Assembly (NCBI RefSeq): GCF_009729855.1
Contig: NZ_WODA01000002.1
Location: 372,001 to 436,000 of the forward strand
Origin: Agromyces luteolus
GTDB taxonomy: Bacteria; Actinomycetota; Actinomycetes; Actinomycetales; Microbacteriaceae
DNA length: 64,000 bases
Direction of reading: 5' to 3'
The position numbers and the translations under genes are program-made. The notes below the pieces were generated by a model. That model saw only the letters and a program-made list of their open reading frames with translations. It ran no database searches and was not told the origin of the DNA. This document shows, piece after piece, positions 57,547-64,000 of the stretch. The stretch's first letter is position 1. Each line of letters starts with the position of its first letter.

Positions 57547-58680
57547 GTGGCAGCCCCCTCACGCGACTTCACCGCTCCGACGGTCCAGTTCCTGACGCCC
57601 GAGGGCGAACTGCGTCCGACGCCCGAGGCGGAGGGCTACCTCCCCCTCGTCGAGGCGTTGCCGGATGCCGCGCTCGAGCAGTTCTACCGCGACATGGTCG
57701 TCTCGCGGCGGGTCGACGTGACCGGCGCGAACCTCCAGCGACAGGGCCAGCTCGCGCTCTGGGTGCCGAGCCACGGCCAGGAGGCCGCGCAGGTCGGGTC
57801 CGCCCGCGCCGCGCGCCCGCAGGACCACGTCTTCCCGTCGTACCGCGAGCACGTCGTCGGCATGATCCGCGGGCTCGACCCGGTCGCCATCCTGAAGCTG
57901 CTCCGCGGCGCGACCCTCGGCGGCTGGGATCCCGCGGAGAACGGCAATTTCCACCTCTACACGCTCGTGCTCGCCTCGCAGACGCTGCACGCGACCGGCT
58001 ACGCCATGGGCCTGCAGTTCGACGGCGCGACCGCGACGGGCGATCCCGAGGCGGATGCCGCGGTGCTCGTGTACTACGGAGACGGCTCGACGTCGCAGGG
58101 CGACGCGAACGAGGCGCTCGTGTTCGCCTCGAGCTACAACACGCCGCAGGTCTTCTTCGTGCAGAACAACCAGTGGGCGATCTCGGTGCCGGTCTCGCGC
58201 CAGTCGCGCAGCCCGCTGTCGCTGCGCGGCGGCGGCTTCGGCATGCCGGGCATCCGGATCGACGGCAACGACGTGCTCGCGAGCTACGCGGTGACGCGGC
58301 AGGCGCTCGAGGAGGCCCGAGCCGGCGAGGGCCCCTCGTTCATCGAGGCCGTGACCTACCGCATGGGCGCGCACACGACGGCCGACGACCCGACGAAGTA
58401 CCGCACCGACGACGAGGTCGCGTACTGGACCGCACGCGACCCGATCACGCGCTTCCGCGCGTGGCTCGAGGGGCGCGGGGCGTCCGCCGGGTTCTTCGCC
58501 GGCGTCGACGAGGAGGCGGCGGACATCGCGGCCGACGTCAGGACGCGCGCGCTCGAGATCACCGCTCCCCCGCGCAGCGACATCTTCGCCCACGTCTACA
58601 GCGAGCCGCACCCGCTGGTGGAGGCGCAGGCCGCCTGGCTCGAGGAGTATGAGAACTCGTTCGAAGGAGGCCGGGCATGA
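57547..58680 (+). CDS. 2-oxoacid dehydrogenase E1 component, alpha subunit
   Basis: The thiamine-diphosphate-dependent decarboxylase subunit of a branched-chain 2-oxoacid or pyruvate dehydrogenase. 377 residues: WVPSHGQEAAQVGSARA, FPSYREHVVGMIRG, the ThDP/Mg motif YYGDGSTSQGDANEAL with NNQWAISVPVSRQSRS, and YRMGAHTTADDPTKYR. The SVPVSRQ region favours the branched-chain type, but pyruvate cannot be excluded. GTG 57547 is leaderless. Overlaps the beta gene by 4 nt (ATGA). Confidence 0.92.
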   Translation: MAAPSRDFTAPTVQFLTPEGELRPTPEAEGYLPLVEALPDAALEQFYRDMVVSRRVDVTGANLQRQGQLALWVPSHGQEAAQVGSARAARPQDHVFPSYREHVVGMIRGLDPVAILKLLRGATLGGWDPAENGNFHLYTLVLASQTLHATGYAMGLQFDGATATGDPEADAAVLVYYGDGSTSQGDANEALVFASSYNTPQVFFVQNNQWAISVPVSRQSRSPLSLRGGGFGMPGIRIDGNDVLASYAVTRQALEEARAGEGPSFIEAVTYRMGAHTTADDPTKYRTDDEVAYWTARDPITRFRAWLEGRGASAGFFAGVDEEAADIAADVRTRALEITAPPRSDIFAHVYSEPHPLVEAQAAWLEEYENSFEGGRA

Positions 58681-59705
58681 CGGTCGAGACGGTCGCCGGC
58701 GCGCCGGCCGAGGCGGACGAGCTCCGCGGCGTGCACACGCTCTCGATGGCCAAGGCCATCAACGCGGGCCTCGCCGAGGCGATGCGCAACGACCCCAAGG
58801 TCCTCCTGATGGGCGAGGACATCGGCGCGCTCGGCGGCGTGTTCCGCGTCACCGAGGGCCTGCTCGCCGAGTTCGGCGACCGCCGCGTGCTCGACAGCCC
58901 GCTCGCCGAGTCGGGCATCGTCGGCACCGCGATCGGCATGGCGATGCGCGGGTACCGTCCCGTGCTCGAGATCCAGTTCGACGGCTTCATCTTCCCGGCG
59001 TTCGACCAGATCACCACGCAGCTCGCGCGCATGAACCTCCGCCACGACGGCGGAATGCCGATGCCCGTGGTCATCCGGGTGCCCTACGGCGGCCACATCG
59101 GCTCGATCGAGCACCACCAGGAGAGCCCCGAGGCGTACTTCGCGCACACCCCCGGCCTCCGCGTGGTCAGCCCGTCGTCGCCGCACGACGCGTACTGGAT
59201 GATCCAGGAGGCGATCGCCTCGAACGACCCGGTGCTGTTCTTCGAGCCGAAGAGCCGCTACTGGCCGAAGGGGCCGGTCGACCACGACCACGCCGGCCTG
59301 CCGCTGCACGCGAGCCGGGTCGTCCGCCGCGGCGACGACGTGACCGTCGTCGGGCACGGCGCGATGATCGCGACACTCCTGCAGGCCGCCGACATCGCCG
59401 CCGAGGAGGGCCGGAGCCTCGAGGTCGTCGACCTGCGCTCCCTCTCCCCCATCGACTTCGGCCCGATCGTCGACTCGGTGCAGCGCACCGGTCGGCTGGT
59501 CGTCGCGCAGGAGGCCTACGGCTTCGTGAGCGTCGGCTCCGAGATCGCCGCGACGGTCGCCGAGCGCGCGTTCTACTCGCTCGAGGCGCCGGTGCTGCGG
59601 GTCTCGAGCTTCGACACGCCGTTCCCGCCCGCCGCGCTCGAGTCCGAGTACCTGCCGAGCGCCGACCGGGTGCTCGAGGCGGTCGACCGGTCGCTGGCGT
59701 ACTGA
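58677..59705 (+). CDS. 2-oxoacid dehydrogenase E1 component, beta subunit
   Basis: 342 residues. [79 protein letters not shown] core and the transketolase C-terminal half ([20 protein letters not shown]). Forms the alpha2beta2 E1 with the preceding gene. A GAAGGAGG ribosome site precedes ATG 58677. The next gene, 67 nt on, is E2. Confidence 0.94.
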   Translation: MTVETVAGAPAEADELRGVHTLSMAKAINAGLAEAMRNDPKVLLMGEDIGALGGVFRVTEGLLAEFGDRRVLDSPLAESGIVGTAIGMAMRGYRPVLEIQFDGFIFPAFDQITTQLARMNLRHDGGMPMPVVIRVPYGGHIGSIEHHQESPEAYFAHTPGLRVVSPSSPHDAYWMIQEAIASNDPVLFFEPKSRYWPKGPVDHDHAGLPLHASRVVRRGDDVTVVGHGAMIATLLQAADIAAEEGRSLEVVDLRSLSPIDFGPIVDSVQRTGRLVVAQEAYGFVSVGSEIAATVAERAFYSLEAPVLRVSSFDTPFPPAALESEYLPSADRVLEAVDRSLAY

Positions 59706-59772
59706 CCCGCGGGTCGCGCTCATCGCGCGGCGCACTCGCACCCGAATCCAACCGACGAACCTGAGGAGCACG

Positions 59773-61194
59773 ATGAGCGAGATCCGATTCCCGCTTCCCG
59801 ACGTGGGCGAGGGCCTCACCGAGGCCGAGATCGTGCAGTGGCGCGTGGCGCCCGGCGACCGCATCTCGCTCGACCAGGTGTTCGTCGAGATCGAGACGGC
59901 GAAGTCGCTGGTCGAACTGCCGAGCGCGTTCGAGGGCACCGTCAGCGAGTTGCTCGTCGAGGAGGGCCGGACGGTCGACGTGGGCACGCCGATCCTGGTC
60001 GTCCAGACGGATGCCGCGGCCGGCATGTCTTCGCCGGATGGCGCGCCCGCTCCGGCCGAGGCGCCGGTCGCAGCTGCGGCCGCACCCGCGTCGACGACCG
60101 CGCCCGCACCGGGCGACGAGGGCGGCGCCGTGCTCGTCGGCCACGGCAGCAGCGGCCCGAGCCGGAGCCGTCGCCGTCGCCACCCCGCTCCCGGCGGCGC
60201 GCACGAGCACCTCGCTCCCCCGCCCCCGCCCCCGACGCCCGCCGTCTCGGCGGCATCCCCGGGCCCGGCGGCGCCCGCACCCGCCCCCGCCCAGGCCGAG
60301 CCGGCCAAACCGGCCGATCGGCACGACGACGGGGTCCCCGTGATCGCGAAGCCCCCGATCCGCAAGCTCGCGAAGGACCTCGGCGTCGACCTGTCGCGCG
60401 TCGCGCCGACCGGCCCGATCGGCGACATCACCCGCGACGACGTGATCCGCGAGGCCAGCCAGGCCAGCGTCTTCCGCAACATCCAGACGCCCGAGGCGCC
60501 CTCCGACCGCGAGACGCGCATCCCGGTCAAGGGAGTGCGCAAGGCGATCGCGACCGCGATGGTGCAGAGTGCATACTCGGCGCCGCATGTGTCGGTGTTC
60601 GTCGACGTCGACGCCACGCGCACCATGGAGTACCTCAAGCGACTCAAGGCGTCGCCCGACTACGCGGGCATCAAGATCTCGCCGCTGCTCATCATGGCGA
60701 AGGCCATGCTGTGGGCCGTGCGCCGCAACCCGACGGTGAACGCGCAGTGGACCGATGACGAGATCATCGTGAAGCACTACGTGAACCTCGGCATCGCGGC
60801 GGCGACGCCGCGCGGGCTCATCGTGCCGAACGTCAAGGACGCGCAGGACATGTCGATGGTCGAACTCGCGACGGCGCTCGAGCAACTGACGCTGACCGCC
60901 CGGGAGGGCAAGACGCAACCCGCCGAGATGCAGGGCGGCACCATCACGATCACGAACATCGGCGTGTTCGGCATGGACACCGGAACCCCGATCCTCAACC
61001 CCGGCGAGGTGGGCATCGTCGCCCTGGGCACGATCAAGCAGAAGCCGTGGGTCGTCGACGGCGAGGTGCGCCCGCGGTTCGTCACGACGATCGGCGGCTC
61101 GTTCGATCACCGCGTCGTCGACGGTGACGTCGTGTCGCGGTTCGTCGCCGACGTGGCCTCGATCATCGAGGAGCCGGCGCTCCTGCTCGAGTAG
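59773..61194 (+). CDS. Dihydrolipoamide acyltransferase (E2) of the 2-oxoacid dehydrogenase
   Basis: 473 residues. One lipoyl domain with Lys44 in [12 protein letters not shown], then a long Pro/Ala linker (about 78-185), an E3/E1-binding domain ([20 protein letters not shown]), and the catalytic domain ending [20 protein letters not shown] with the active-site HxxxDG. Transfers the acyl group from E1 to CoA. No E3 (lpd) gene is in the window. Ribosome site GAGGAG before ATG 59773. Confidence 0.95.
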   Translation: MSEIRFPLPDVGEGLTEAEIVQWRVAPGDRISLDQVFVEIETAKSLVELPSAFEGTVSELLVEEGRTVDVGTPILVVQTDAAAGMSSPDGAPAPAEAPVAAAAAPASTTAPAPGDEGGAVLVGHGSSGPSRSRRRRHPAPGGAHEHLAPPPPPPTPAVSAASPGPAAPAPAPAQAEPAKPADRHDDGVPVIAKPPIRKLAKDLGVDLSRVAPTGPIGDITRDDVIREASQASVFRNIQTPEAPSDRETRIPVKGVRKAIATAMVQSAYSAPHVSVFVDVDATRTMEYLKRLKASPDYAGIKISPLLIMAKAMLWAVRRNPTVNAQWTDDEIIVKHYVNLGIAAATPRGLIVPNVKDAQDMSMVELATALEQLTLTAREGKTQPAEMQGGTITITNIGVFGMDTGTPILNPGEVGIVALGTIKQKPWVVDGEVRPRFVTTIGGSFDHRVVDGDVVSRFVADVASIIEEPALLLE

Positions 61195-61215
61195 CGGCTG
61201 CCGCGGCGGCGGCCC

Positions 61216-61239
61216 GGCGGCCCGACTCGGGCCGTCGCC
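61216..61239. terminator. Weak hairpin in the convergent E2 / GNAT gap
   Basis: CGGCCCG / CGGGCCG with an ACT loop inside a GC-rich run. A poorer candidate than the other terminators. Confidence 0.4.
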
Positions 61240-61737
61240 TCAGAGGCGGATCTCGTAGACGACCACGCCGTCGGTCCGGCCGACCTCGACGAGGCCGGCC
61301 TGCTCGAGCACGCGGCGCGCGGGCAGGTTCGCGATCTCGCATTCGGCACGCGCGACGAGCGCGCCGGCCTCGCGGAGCACGTCGAGCGCGGCGTCGACGA
61401 CGTGGTGGGACAGTCCGGCGCCGCGCGCGGCGGGCACGAGTCCGAACGCGAACTCGACGGCGCCGCGCTCGTCGGGCGGGCCGAAGAGGTTCACGCCGCC
61501 GACGGCGGGGCCCTCGTCCCCGTCGACGCCGGGACGTCGCACGAGGTAGGGGCCGTAGGGCGCCGGGTCGCCGTCGCGCTGCGCTGCGCGGACGTAGTCG
61601 GCGAGAAGCTCGGGTTCGTCGGTGAACGAGTAGCCGCCCTCCCAGCCGTCGAGCGGATCGACGTGGCCGTCGAGCAGGCGCTCGGCGTCGGAGGGGGTGA
61701 ACGGGTGCAGGGTGATGGGGCTCGTGGCGGTTTCCAC
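61240..61737 (-). CDS. GNAT family N-acetyltransferase
   Basis: A RimJ/RimL-like acetyltransferase of 165 residues. TSPITLHPFTPSDAERLLDG, then VEFAFGLVPAARGAGLSHHV with the acetyl-CoA pyrophosphate loop (RGAGLS) and the C-terminal NLPARRVLEQAGLVEVGRTD strand pair. The acceptor is unknown. I chose GTG 61737, about 8 nt after GAGAG; GTG 61746 is also in frame. Convergent with the E2 gene and divergent from the zinc transporter genes. Confidence 0.85.
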   Translation of the reverse strand: METATSPITLHPFTPSDAERLLDGHVDPLDGWEGGYSFTDEPELLADYVRAAQRDGDPAPYGPYLVRRPGVDGDEGPAVGGVNLFGPPDERGAVEFAFGLVPAARGAGLSHHVVDAALDVLREAGALVARAECEIANLPARRVLEQAGLVEVGRTDGVVVYEIRL

Positions 61738-61823
61738 GGCTGACACTCTCGCACGGACGACCGACGAACGACAGCCCCAGTGCACAGAACGTCACGCGAA
61801 CACGGCGCGACGGTAGATGGTTT

Positions 61824-61838
61824 TGACAATCATTATCA
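61824..61838. promoter_or_regulatory. Zur-type operator and promoter of the zinc transporter operon
   Basis: TGACAATCATTATCA, an imperfect palindrome close to the actinobacterial Zur box (TGATAATNATTATCA-like). It overlaps a -35 TTGACA (61823-61828). The -10 TACGCT (61847-61852) is 6 nt before ATG 61859, so the transcript is leaderless. Confidence 0.75.
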
Positions 61839-61858
61839 ATAACGCGTACGCTCGTCAC

Positions 61859-62935
61859 ATGCCCAACGCAACGCCCCGAAGCATCCGCCTGTCCGCACTC
61901 GCCCTCGGCGCGGCATCCGTCGCCCTGCTGGCAGGCTGCGCCACGCCCGGCGCGTCGGAGTCGGACGGCGTGCAGGTCGTCGCGACGACCACGCAGGTCG
62001 CCGACTTCGCCCGCGAGGTCGCGGGGGAGTCCGCCGAGGTGACCGGCCTGCTCGAGCCGGGGCAGAGCGCCCACTCGTTCGATCCGTCGGCCGCGCAGCT
62101 GCTCGCGCTCGGCTCGGCCGACGCGCTCGTCGTCAACGGGGCGGGCCTCGAGTCGTGGATCGACGACGCCGTCGCAGCCTCCGGCTTCGACGGCGTGCTG
62201 ATCGACGCGAGCACGGGCATCGAGCTCGAGGCGACGGATGACGAGCACGCCGAGGGTCACGACCACGACGCCGAGGCGACCGACGAGCACGAGGACGGCG
62301 ACCACGAGGCCGACGAGCACGCGGCCGAGGAGCATGCCGAGGACGAGCACGCGCACGACGACGGCAACCCGCACATCTGGACCGATCCCGTGCTCGCCGA
62401 GCGCATGGTCGCGAACATCGCCGCCGGCCTCGGGGAGGTGCCCGGCATCGACGCCGAGGCGATCGGTGCGAACGCGGAGGACTACACCGCTCGGCTCCAG
62501 GCGCTCGACGCGTGGATCGAGGAGAACGTCGCGACGGTGCCCGTCGAGGAGCGCCTCCTGGTGACCAACCACGACGCGTTCACCTACTTCCTCCACGCGT
62601 ACGACATCACGTTCGTCGGCAGCGTGATCCCGAGCTTCGACGACAACGCCGAGCCGAGCGCGGCCGAGATCGACGAGCTGGTCGAGCGGATCGCGGAGAC
62701 CGGCGTGCAGGCGGTCTTCTCCGAGGCGTCGATCTCGCCGAAGGCGGCCGAGACGATCGCCGACGAGGCCGGCGTGGCGGTCTACTCGGGCGAGGATGCG
62801 CTCTACGGCGACTCGCTCGGCCAGCCGGGCTCCGACGGCGAGACGTACCTCGGCAGCCAGGTGCACAACGTGACGCTCATCCTGGAGTCGTGGGGCGTCG
62901 AGCCTTCCCCGTCGCCCGCCGTGCTGGGAGGATGA
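61859..62935 (+). CDS. Zinc ABC transporter, substrate-binding lipoprotein (ZnuA/AztC type)
   Basis: A 358-residue periplasm-equivalent Zn-binding lipoprotein. Signal peptide with lipobox LLAGC (Cys27). VVATTTQVADFAREVAGESA, LEPGQSAHSFDPSAAQLLAL (ligand His72), a His/Asp/Glu-rich loop at 127-168, GNPHIWTDPVLA (His172), LLVTNHDAFTYFLHAYDI and FSEASISPKAAETIADEAG. The His-rich loop favours zinc over manganese. The Zur-like box upstream agrees. First gene of the znu-type operon. Confidence 0.92.
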   Translation: MPNATPRSIRLSALALGAASVALLAGCATPGASESDGVQVVATTTQVADFAREVAGESAEVTGLLEPGQSAHSFDPSAAQLLALGSADALVVNGAGLESWIDDAVAASGFDGVLIDASTGIELEATDDEHAEGHDHDAEATDEHEDGDHEADEHAAEEHAEDEHAHDDGNPHIWTDPVLAERMVANIAAGLGEVPGIDAEAIGANAEDYTARLQALDAWIEENVATVPVEERLLVTNHDAFTYFLHAYDITFVGSVIPSFDDNAEPSAAEIDELVERIAETGVQAVFSEASISPKAAETIADEAGVAVYSGEDALYGDSLGQPGSDGETYLGSQVHNVTLILESWGVEPSPSPAVLGG

Positions 62936-62939
62936 CGGC

Positions 62940-63707
62940 ATGACCGACTCGGAACCCGTTCTCGTCCTGCGGGGCGCGGCATTCCGCCACCCCGGCGGGG
63001 CCGGGGTCACCGGGCTCCGCCTGACGGTCGCACCGGGGGAGGCCGTCGCGGTCATCGGGCCGAACGGGGCGGGCAAGTCGACGCTGCTGCGCGGCATCCT
63101 CGGCCTCGTGCCGCTCGTCGAGGGTGCGATGCGCGTCGGCGGCGCCGAACATGCCGCCGACGGCATGATCGGGTTCCTGCCGCAGTCGTCCGACCTCGAC
63201 CCCGACTTCCCGATCAGCCTCGAGCAGGTCGTGATGCAGGGGCGCTACCGGCGACTCGGGCTGCTCCGCTGGCCCGGCCGGCGCGACCGCGAGGTCGTCC
63301 GCGGCGCGCTCGAGACCGTGGGTCTCTCCGACCGGGCGCGGCGTCGCTTCGGGGAGCTCTCCGGCGGCCAGCGGCAGCGCGGCATGCTGGCCCGCGCACT
63401 GGCCTCCGAGCCGGTGCTGCTCCTGCTGGACGAGCCGTTCAACGGACTCGACCAGGCCAATCGCGACGCGCTCATCGACACCATCCGGACCCTCAAGTCG
63501 CGCGGGGTCGCGATCATCGTGTCGACCCACGACCTCGAGCTCGCGCGCCAGGTGTGCGACTCGGTGCTCCTCGTCAACGGAAGCCAGATCGGCTGCGGCC
63601 CGGTCGACGACGTGCTCACGCTCGAGAACATCCAGGAGTGCTTCGAGGGCGTCGAGGTCGAGATCGACGAGCACACCGTGGTCGTGCCAGGGCACGAGGG
63701 GCATTGA
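62940..63707 (+). CDS. Zinc ABC transporter, ATP-binding protein
   Basis: 255 residues. Walker [17 protein letters not shown]-loop FLPQSSDLD, signature [15 protein letters not shown], Walker [13 protein letters not shown], and the H-loop STHDLE. Powers the importer with the lipoprotein and permease. ATG 62940 is 4 nt after the lipoprotein gene stop. The C-terminal tail is short and acidic. Confidence 0.95.
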   Translation: MTDSEPVLVLRGAAFRHPGGAGVTGLRLTVAPGEAVAVIGPNGAGKSTLLRGILGLVPLVEGAMRVGGAEHAADGMIGFLPQSSDLDPDFPISLEQVVMQGRYRRLGLLRWPGRRDREVVRGALETVGLSDRARRRFGELSGGQRQRGMLARALASEPVLLLLDEPFNGLDQANRDALIDTIRTLKSRGVAIIVSTHDLELARQVCDSVLLVNGSQIGCGPVDDVLTLENIQECFEGVEVEIDEHTVVVPGHEGH

Positions 63708-63744
63708 TGCCGCGACGGGCATGCGACCGGGGGAGTGGCGCGCG

Positions 63745-64000
63745 ATGAGCCTCGGCGACATGCTCTTCGGCGCGTTCGCGCTGCCGTTCATGGGTCGCGC
63801 ACTGCTCGTGCTGCTCGTGCTCTCGGTCGTGGCGGGGATCGTCGGCGTGCTGGTGAACCTCCGTGGGCTCGAGTTCATCAGCGACGGGCTCACGCACGCG
63901 GTCTTCCCCGGCCTCGCGATCGGCCTCGCCGTGGGCGGGACGGCGGGACTCGTGCCGGGCGCGGCGATCGCCGCGCTCATCGGCGCGGTGCTGCTGACGC
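63745..64000 (+). CDS. Zinc ABC transporter permease (5' part only)
   Basis: The first 85 residues of an ABC-3 family permease: [20 protein letters not shown], then membrane segments [20 protein letters not shown] and [20 protein letters not shown] with the conserved [16 protein letters not shown] chose ATG 63745, 9 nt after GGGGGAG (63729-63735); an in-frame ATG at 63721 adds eight residues. Runs off the window. Completes the zinc importer. Confidence 0.88.
   Translation, partial: MSLGDMLFGAFALPFMGRALLVLLVLSVVAGIVGVLVNLRGLEFISDGLTHAVFPGLAIGLAVGGTAGLVPGAAIAALIGAVLLT

Overview
This window is the replication-origin region of a high-GC actinobacterial chromosome. The evidence is a G+C-rich sequence with strong GC3 bias, frequent GTG/TTG starts, many -10 hexamers (TANNNT) 6-7 nt before a start codon (leaderless transcripts), and the order gyrA-gyrB-dciA-recF-dnaN-oriC-dnaA / rpmH-rnpA-yidD-yidC-khpB-rsmG / parA-parB / trxB-trxA / murJ-DUF6049-cca. 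The protein sequences and synteny point to Microbacteriaceae. An Agromyces-like organism is my guess, not a proof.

Layout. 0-4 kb: a cyclophilin, small conserved proteins, a probable leader peptide, a NUDIX hydrolase, a PrmC-like methyltransferase, and tRNA-Ala(TGC) with tRNA-Ile(GAT). 4-14.3 kb (minus strand): DUF3566, gyrA, gyrB, dciA, recF, dnaN, dnaA, with oriC between dnaN and dnaA. 14.7-18 kb (plus strand): the ribosome/RNase P/membrane-insertion operon ending in rsmG. 18-23.5 kb: an S66 peptidase, a 1.5-kb gene-free block with spaced parS sites, then parA (very long N-terminal extension) and parB. 23.5-33 kb: ddl, an aminotransferase, trxA/trxB, murJ, a DUF6049 envelope protein and cca. 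33.08-34.39 kb: a cassette in which an AbiEi-like wHTH plus PD-(D/E)XK protein gene sits between two related 68-nt near-perfect palindromes. 34.5-38.2 kb: rpsF-ssb-rpsR-rplI and dnaB, with a cluster of DnaA boxes before dnaB.

38.3-46.3 kb is metabolic and accessory: a GerW-like protein, an aminotransferase, a flavoprotein amine-oxidase-like gene, a 2,2-dialkylglycine decarboxylase divergent from a MobA-type aromatic hydroxylase, and an IclR regulator with matching operator candidates. 46.4-51.8 kb: a class III nucleotide cyclase, the proton-translocating transhydrogenase pntA-pntB and small membrane proteins. 51.9-64 kb: palindromic repeats, purB, a low-molecular-weight phosphatase, a helical protein plus esterase pair, a holin-like membrane protein, hisC, the E1alpha-E1beta-E2 2-oxoacid dehydrogenase operon, a GNAT acetyltransferase, and a zinc ABC importer preceded by a Zur-type box (its permease runs off the window).

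The genes fit a chromosome-start neighbourhood: replication initiation (dnaA, dnaN, dnaB, gyrAB, ssb), segregation (parABS) and early translation/envelope functions. Points that deserve a second look are the palindrome-flanked nuclease cassette, an over-represented octamer CGGATGCC in both orientations (HIP1-like), the DnaA-box cluster at the dnaB promoter, the 650-residue ParA whose coding sequence contains a parS, and short leader or leaderless ORFs ahead of pntA and two other genes.
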